Shown piece by piece: positions 60,683 through 64,000 of a DNA stretch of 64,000 nt (positions are counted from its first letter, which is position 1; each line of letters begins with the position of its first letter). The stretch covers positions 36,665 through 100,664 of the forward strand of contig DATIZX010000082.1 in the NCBI GenBank assembly GCA_035516795.1, read 5' to 3'. The DNA comes from DATJBF01 sp035516795. Its GTDB lineage: Bacteria; Verrucomicrobiota; Verrucomicrobiia; Palsa-1439. A model generated the notes under the pieces. That model was given only the letters and a program-made list of their open reading frames with translations, was not told where the DNA came from and did no database searches. The position numbers and the translations under genes are program-made.

Positions 60683-62071
60683 CTAGGCAGCCCCGATGCT
60701 CTCTTGGATCCGGCCAGCGATTTGGTCGGCGAAATTCTTGATCTGATCCCCGTCAGGACCTTCGATGAGGAGACGGGCTTTCGGTTCGGTTCCGGAGTAG
60801 CGCAACAGCACACGGCCGTGGCCATTGAGCTTTGCTTCGATGTCTTTCACAAGTTGCATCAGATCGGGCAAGGTATCCCACGAGGGCTTCTCCCGCACTT
60901 TCACATTCACCACCACTTGCGGGAATTTGGTGCAGGCTTTGCGCAATTCGCTGAGCGGCTTACCCGTATTCATCATGATGCGCAAGACCTGCAAAGCACT
61001 GATAATCCCGTCGCCCGTTGTCGTGAAATCTCGGAAAATCATGTGACCGGATTGTTCCCCGCCGACATTCAAGTCATCCTGCAACATTCGTTCGAGAACG
61101 TAACGGTCGCCGACGGCGGTCCGCACCACCTGTCCTCCCGCTTGGCGCACGGCGTGATCGAGTCCCAGATTGCTCATCACGGTGGCCACAAGCGTTTTAC
61201 TCTTCAGTTCGCCGCGCGTCAGCCAATCCAGAGCCGTAATCGCCAACATGTCGTCGCCGTCAACCAACCGGCCGGATTCGTCACACAATTGCACCCGGTC
61301 ACCATCGCCGTCATGAGACAACCCGATGTCCGCGCCCAATTGTTTGACGTACCCGCAGATCACGTCGGGATACGTGCTCCCGCAGCCTTTGTTGATGTTG
61401 GCGCCGTCGGGCGCATTGTTCAATACGGTGACCCGGGCCCCGAGTTCGCGCAGCACGCAGGGCGTACTCTTGTACGTTGCGCCGTTGCCAGCATCGACCA
61501 CCACGTGCAATCCCTCCAATGTCATCCCCTTTGGGAAAGCTCCCTTCGCAAACTCGACGTAGCGGCCGAGCGCGTCGTCGATACGCATCGCTTTGCCGAT
61601 GGCGTCAGCCGTGGGGCGGATCCTTTCGATCTCGCCGGTGAATACCAGATGTTCGATCTCCTTTTCAATCGCATCGTCGAGTTTATATCCGTCGTCGCGG
61701 AAGAACTTGATGCCGTTGTCCTCGTAGGGGTTGTGCGAAGCCGTAAGCACGATGCCGGCATCCGCGCGCAGCGAACGCGTGATGTAGGCGACTCCCGGCG
61801 TGGGCAACGGGCCGATCAGCAGCACATCCACGCCCATCGACAGGATGCCGGCCGAGATCGCGTTCTCCAGCATGTAACCGCTCAGCCGCGTGTCCTTGCC
61901 GACAACAATCTTGTGGCGGCCATGCCCTTTGGCAACCGGCGCGTGGGACTTGAAAACATGCGCGGCAGCCCGGCCCAGTTTCAAAGCTGTTTCTGCGGTG
62001 ACCGGCTCCACGTTGGCCACGCCGCGTACGCCATCCGTCCCGAACAATTTCTTATCGTTTCCGCTGCTCAT
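60683..62071 (-). CDS. glmM: Phosphoglucosamine mutase
   Basis: 462 aa, interconverting glucosamine 6-phosphate and glucosamine 1-phosphate for UDP-GlcNAc. KLFGTDGVRGVAN opens the protein. The phosphoserine is Ser112 in LTASHNPYEDNG, the metal loop is DGDGDRVQ, the sugar-binding loop is GGEQSGHMIF and the phosphate-binding loop is RYSGTEPKARLLIEG. It ends a cdaA-ybbR-glmM unit and overlaps the ybbR gene by 4 nt (ATGA). Confidence 0.97.
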   Translation of the reverse strand: MSSGNDKKLFGTDGVRGVANVEPVTAETALKLGRAAAHVFKSHAPVAKGHGRHKIVVGKDTRLSGYMLENAISAGILSMGVDVLLIGPLPTPGVAYITRSLRADAGIVLTASHNPYEDNGIKFFRDDGYKLDDAIEKEIEHLVFTGEIERIRPTADAIGKAMRIDDALGRYVEFAKGAFPKGMTLEGLHVVVDAGNGATYKSTPCVLRELGARVTVLNNAPDGANINKGCGSTYPDVICGYVKQLGADIGLSHDGDGDRVQLCDESGRLVDGDDMLAITALDWLTRGELKSKTLVATVMSNLGLDHAVRQAGGQVVRTAVGDRYVLERMLQDDLNVGGEQSGHMIFRDFTTTGDGIISALQVLRIMMNTGKPLSELRKACTKFPQVVVNVKVREKPSWDTLPDLMQLVKDIEAKLNGHGRVLLRYSGTEPKARLLIEGPDGDQIKNFADQIAGRIQESIGAA

Positions 62072-62757
62072 GGCTGGTCTTCTACACCCCGTCCCGGCCC
62101 AGTGTCAACCGACGACGCCGGTCCAATGCGGACATCGACTTCGACCCAGTGTCGCTGCGCCATGCTTTCGGGATTCTGAAACGGCATCAATTCCACCCGC
62201 TCGCGGAACGATGTGCGGCGCCCCGAGACATCGATAGGCAGTGTGTCGATTTTGGAGATTCTGTTCAACAATGTCTTCGGCCCTTTCACATCGACTGCTT
62301 CCGGCTTGGTGACCACGCGCTCAATCGCCAGTCCCGGAGCCAATTCCCCGGTGAATTCCGGTTCCACCGGCAACTCGCGAGTGACCAGTTCGTCCAGATC
62401 GACCAGGACTTCAGCTGGATTGATTTCGGTCACTTGAATCCGCCGCGAATGCCGGATCATCCGGGGCGTCAGCTTGACCGCGATCAGCCCACGTCGGTCG
62501 TCACGCACCAGATCCAAAACCGCTGACAAATCCTGCCGGGACACCTGCCGCACGTCTTCGCGTGTGCCGCGGACTGCCACACTGACCGTGGAAGCATTCG
62601 TCTGCAGGACGGTCAAACCCGGTCTCGTCCTGATCTCCAGTGGCACGCCTTCAATGGTCCGTGAGTCACTCGTGATCCCCTTGACGAATAGCCACGTGAA
62701 CATCGCCAATACCAACGCAACAATCTTGAGCCCCGCATTGCTGGTCAACCAGCGCAT
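62068..62757 (-). CDS. YbbR-domain protein (CdaR-like)
   Basis: 229 aa. One N-terminal membrane span (NAGLKIVALVLAMFTWLFVKG) and repeated YbbR domains: EVPLEIRTRPGLTVLQTNASTVSVAVRGTREDVRQV and LTPRMIRHSRRIQVTEINPAEVLVDLDE. YbbR/CdaR proteins in Firmicutes bind and regulate the diadenylate cyclase CdaA. It sits between cdaA (1-nt overlap) and glmM (4-nt overlap), the same order as in Bacillus. Only about two YbbR repeats are present, fewer than in Bacillus. Confidence 0.9.
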   Translation of the reverse strand: MRWLTSNAGLKIVALVLAMFTWLFVKGITSDSRTIEGVPLEIRTRPGLTVLQTNASTVSVAVRGTREDVRQVSRQDLSAVLDLVRDDRRGLIAVKLTPRMIRHSRRIQVTEINPAEVLVDLDELVTRELPVEPEFTGELAPGLAIERVVTKPEAVDVKGPKTLLNRISKIDTLPIDVSGRRTSFRERVELMPFQNPESMAQRHWVEVDVRIGPASSVDTGPGRGVEDQP

Positions 62758-63698
62758 CAGTGTCGAGGCTCCCCTTGTTCCTGCCGTTCCCGGGCGGCAG
62801 TGGCTTCCCGTTGCGGCGCCTCGTCGCTGACCGATACTTCCGTTCGAGAAGGTTCTTCTTCAGTCTCGGCTGTTGACTCGCGGACAATCAGCGTGCTGAA
62901 AAAGCGCCGCACGAGGCTCGCCAGCCAGTTGGACCGCCGCGTTGAGGAAGTCAACGTCGTTGTCAGGAAGGCTCGTAAGCCATCCGGGTCCAGCCCTTGC
63001 ACCAAATGCCCGCGGTGGGCCACGGATATTTCACCCGTTTCTTCGCTGACCACCACCACAACCGCGTCCGAATCTTCGGTCAGCCCCATCGCGGCCCGGT
63101 GACGCATACCGGTGCTGGCGCTTAACCCCTGGCGTTGCGTCAGCGGAAATACGCAGGCCGCGGCCGCAATTTGATCGCCGCGCAAGATCACGCCGCCATC
63201 GTGCAAAGGCGTATTGGGGAAAAAGATCGTGGTCAACAATTCCGGAGTGGCTTTGGCTCCGATTGGCACGCCGGTATCGGCCACACCGCGAAACCCGATT
63301 TCGCGTTCGACGGCCATCAAACCGCCGCAGCGTTTCTGGGAGAGCGACCGCGCCGTTTCCACCAACACGTCGATCATTTCGCCGCGCTGTTTGGAACCGG
63401 TGAAGAATTGGCGGCTGCCAAGTTCGGCAAACGCTCGCCGCAGTTCGGGCTGGAAAATCACGAGGACGGCGATGGCCAAGAAGGCGAGAAACCGACTGAG
63501 AATCCAATTGATGACGTCGAGTTGGAAGATTTGCGTCAGACCCGTGATCCCGAGCAATACGATGATGAATCCGGTGAGCACGGCCGCGCCACGGGTTCCC
63601 CGAAACAACAGAAGGATGTAATAAAAAAACGCGGCCAGCAGCGCGATCTCGAAGACCGGCTTCCAGTACACGGCGATAAAATCAAGAATGCGGTCCAT
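62757..63698 (-). CDS. cdaA: Diadenylate cyclase CdaA
   Basis: 313 aa from ATG 63698 with SD GGCGGAAG. Three membrane spans (about residues 15-35, 37-56, 68-84) precede the DAC domain (from about 105). The DGA motif is DGG at Asp167-Gly169 (LHDGGVILRGDQIAAAACVFPL) and the RHR motif is Arg199-His200-Arg201 (STGMRHRAAMGLTEDSD). It makes c-di-AMP from two ATP. The C-terminal 50 residues are a charged extension. Downstream YbbR and GlmM are its known partners. The folP gene lies upstream in the same direction. Confidence 0.96.
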   Translation of the reverse strand: MDRILDFIAVYWKPVFEIALLAAFFYYILLLFRGTRGAAVLTGFIIVLLGITGLTQIFQLDVINWILSRFLAFLAIAVLVIFQPELRRAFAELGSRQFFTGSKQRGEMIDVLVETARSLSQKRCGGLMAVEREIGFRGVADTGVPIGAKATPELLTTIFFPNTPLHDGGVILRGDQIAAAACVFPLTQRQGLSASTGMRHRAAMGLTEDSDAVVVVVSEETGEISVAHRGHLVQGLDPDGLRAFLTTTLTSSTRRSNWLASLVRRFFSTLIVRESTAETEEEPSRTEVSVSDEAPQREATAARERQEQGEPRH

Positions 63699-63776
63699 AC
63701 TTCCGCCGACTACAACCATCCTGTAAAAGTCCGGAAACAAAGGAGTCCTGGATAGTTCTCTGGTTTCATCCCTCTG

Positions 63777-64000
63777 TCACTCCCTTGCTCCAGCACTGTG
63801 TTTTCTGATCGCCTCTGTCACGCGCACCACGTCGACCATTTCTGCCACGTCATGCACGCGCACGATCCGAGCTCCGTGTGCGACAGCCCACGCGACCGTG
63901 GCGGCGGTTCCCCAAAGCCGCTCGTTCGGCCCGCACAGTTTCTCCGCTCCCGGCGGCCGCAGCACCTTACCGATGAACGATTTTCGCGATGTGCCCACCA
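63777..64000 (-). CDS. folP: Dihydropteroate synthase, 3' end only
   Basis: The last 74 codons of a FolP-type enzyme, continuing beyond the window. VGTSRKSFIGKVL contains the SRK substrate-binding motif, and ERLWGTAATVAWAVAHGARIVRVHDVAEMVDVVRVTEAI is the typical C-terminus (RVHDV with the pterin/phosphate-binding His). FolP joins pterin and p-aminobenzoate for folate. folP next to cdaA-ybbR-glmM is a recurrent arrangement. The start is not in view. Confidence 0.92.
   Translation of the reverse strand, partial: VGTSRKSFIGKVLRPPGAEKLCGPNERLWGTAATVAWAVAHGARIVRVHDVAEMVDVVRVTEAIRKHSAGARE

Noticed and set aside
1..64000. tRNA, rRNA or tmRNA genes
   Set aside because: No T-loop GGTTCGAATCC-type sequence with matching acceptor stem and no rRNA blocks were noticed on either strand; a covariance search would be decisive.

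Overview
The window reads as chromosomal DNA of a Gram-negative member of the Verrucomicrobiota (PVC group). Pointers are lipid A genes (lpxD, lpxB, lpxI), an OmpH/Skp end next to lpxD, many lipoprotein signals, a PEP-CTERM protein, an H-X9-DG pseudopilin, an autotransporter, a futalosine-route menaquinone gene (mqnD), HemQ and a cdaA-ybbR-glmM-folP block. The taxon is an inference from gene content. I see no rRNA, tRNA, CRISPR array, insertion sequence or prophage.

Layout. 1-9.3 kb: skp end and lpxD, a GIY-YIG-like gene, an O-methyltransferase, a histidine kinase with a stand-alone receiver, pterin dehydratase, an M20 peptidase, a large unknown protein and an ABC-2 exporter. 9.3-12.3 kb: a gene-free stretch, then D-tartrate dehydratase and a DctA carrier separated by a palindromic repeat element. 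12.3-21.8 kb: a secreted metalloprotease-like protein, nadE, valS, two unknown proteins, an FmdB zinc ribbon, a prenyl synthase and a methyltransferase. 21.8-23.1 kb: an exported protein that looks broken by a one-base frameshift. 23.1-28.3 kb: lpxB, a Gfo/Idh oxidoreductase and lpxI, then a membrane glycosyltransferase and a heptose adenylyltransferase. 28.3-32.8 kb: two small lipoproteins, Hsp20, Lon and a HAD phosphatase.

32.9-38.0 kb is a six-gene envelope cluster on the minus strand: PEGA/CsgG-like, CsgG-like, COG3014-like, YcfL-like, LpoB-like and a glycine-zipper lipoprotein. 38.4-43.4 kb holds rsmE and a polysaccharide export trio (Wza-like, Wzc-like, outer-membrane barrel). 43.4-50.6 kb has mqnD, a deoxyhypusine synthase-like gene, metF, two overlapping CelD/BcsL-type acetyltransferase genes, a degenerate proline dehydrogenase-like gene and a LOG-family protein. 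50.6-54.2 kb has a glycosyltransferase, hemQ, a GH28 pectinase and cbiX.

The most unusual part is 54.3-60.6 kb. An autotransporter with four 69-residue repeats is followed by a cobalamin riboswitch. The riboswitch precedes three genes joined by 4-nt stop/start overlaps: a PEP-CTERM beta-propeller-like protein, a second secreted protein and an H-X9-DG pseudopilin. This looks like a B12-controlled cell-surface system, possibly analogous to the beta-propeller B12-binding surface proteins (BtuG) of Bacteroides. The window ends with glmM, a YbbR-domain gene, cdaA and the 3' end of folP.
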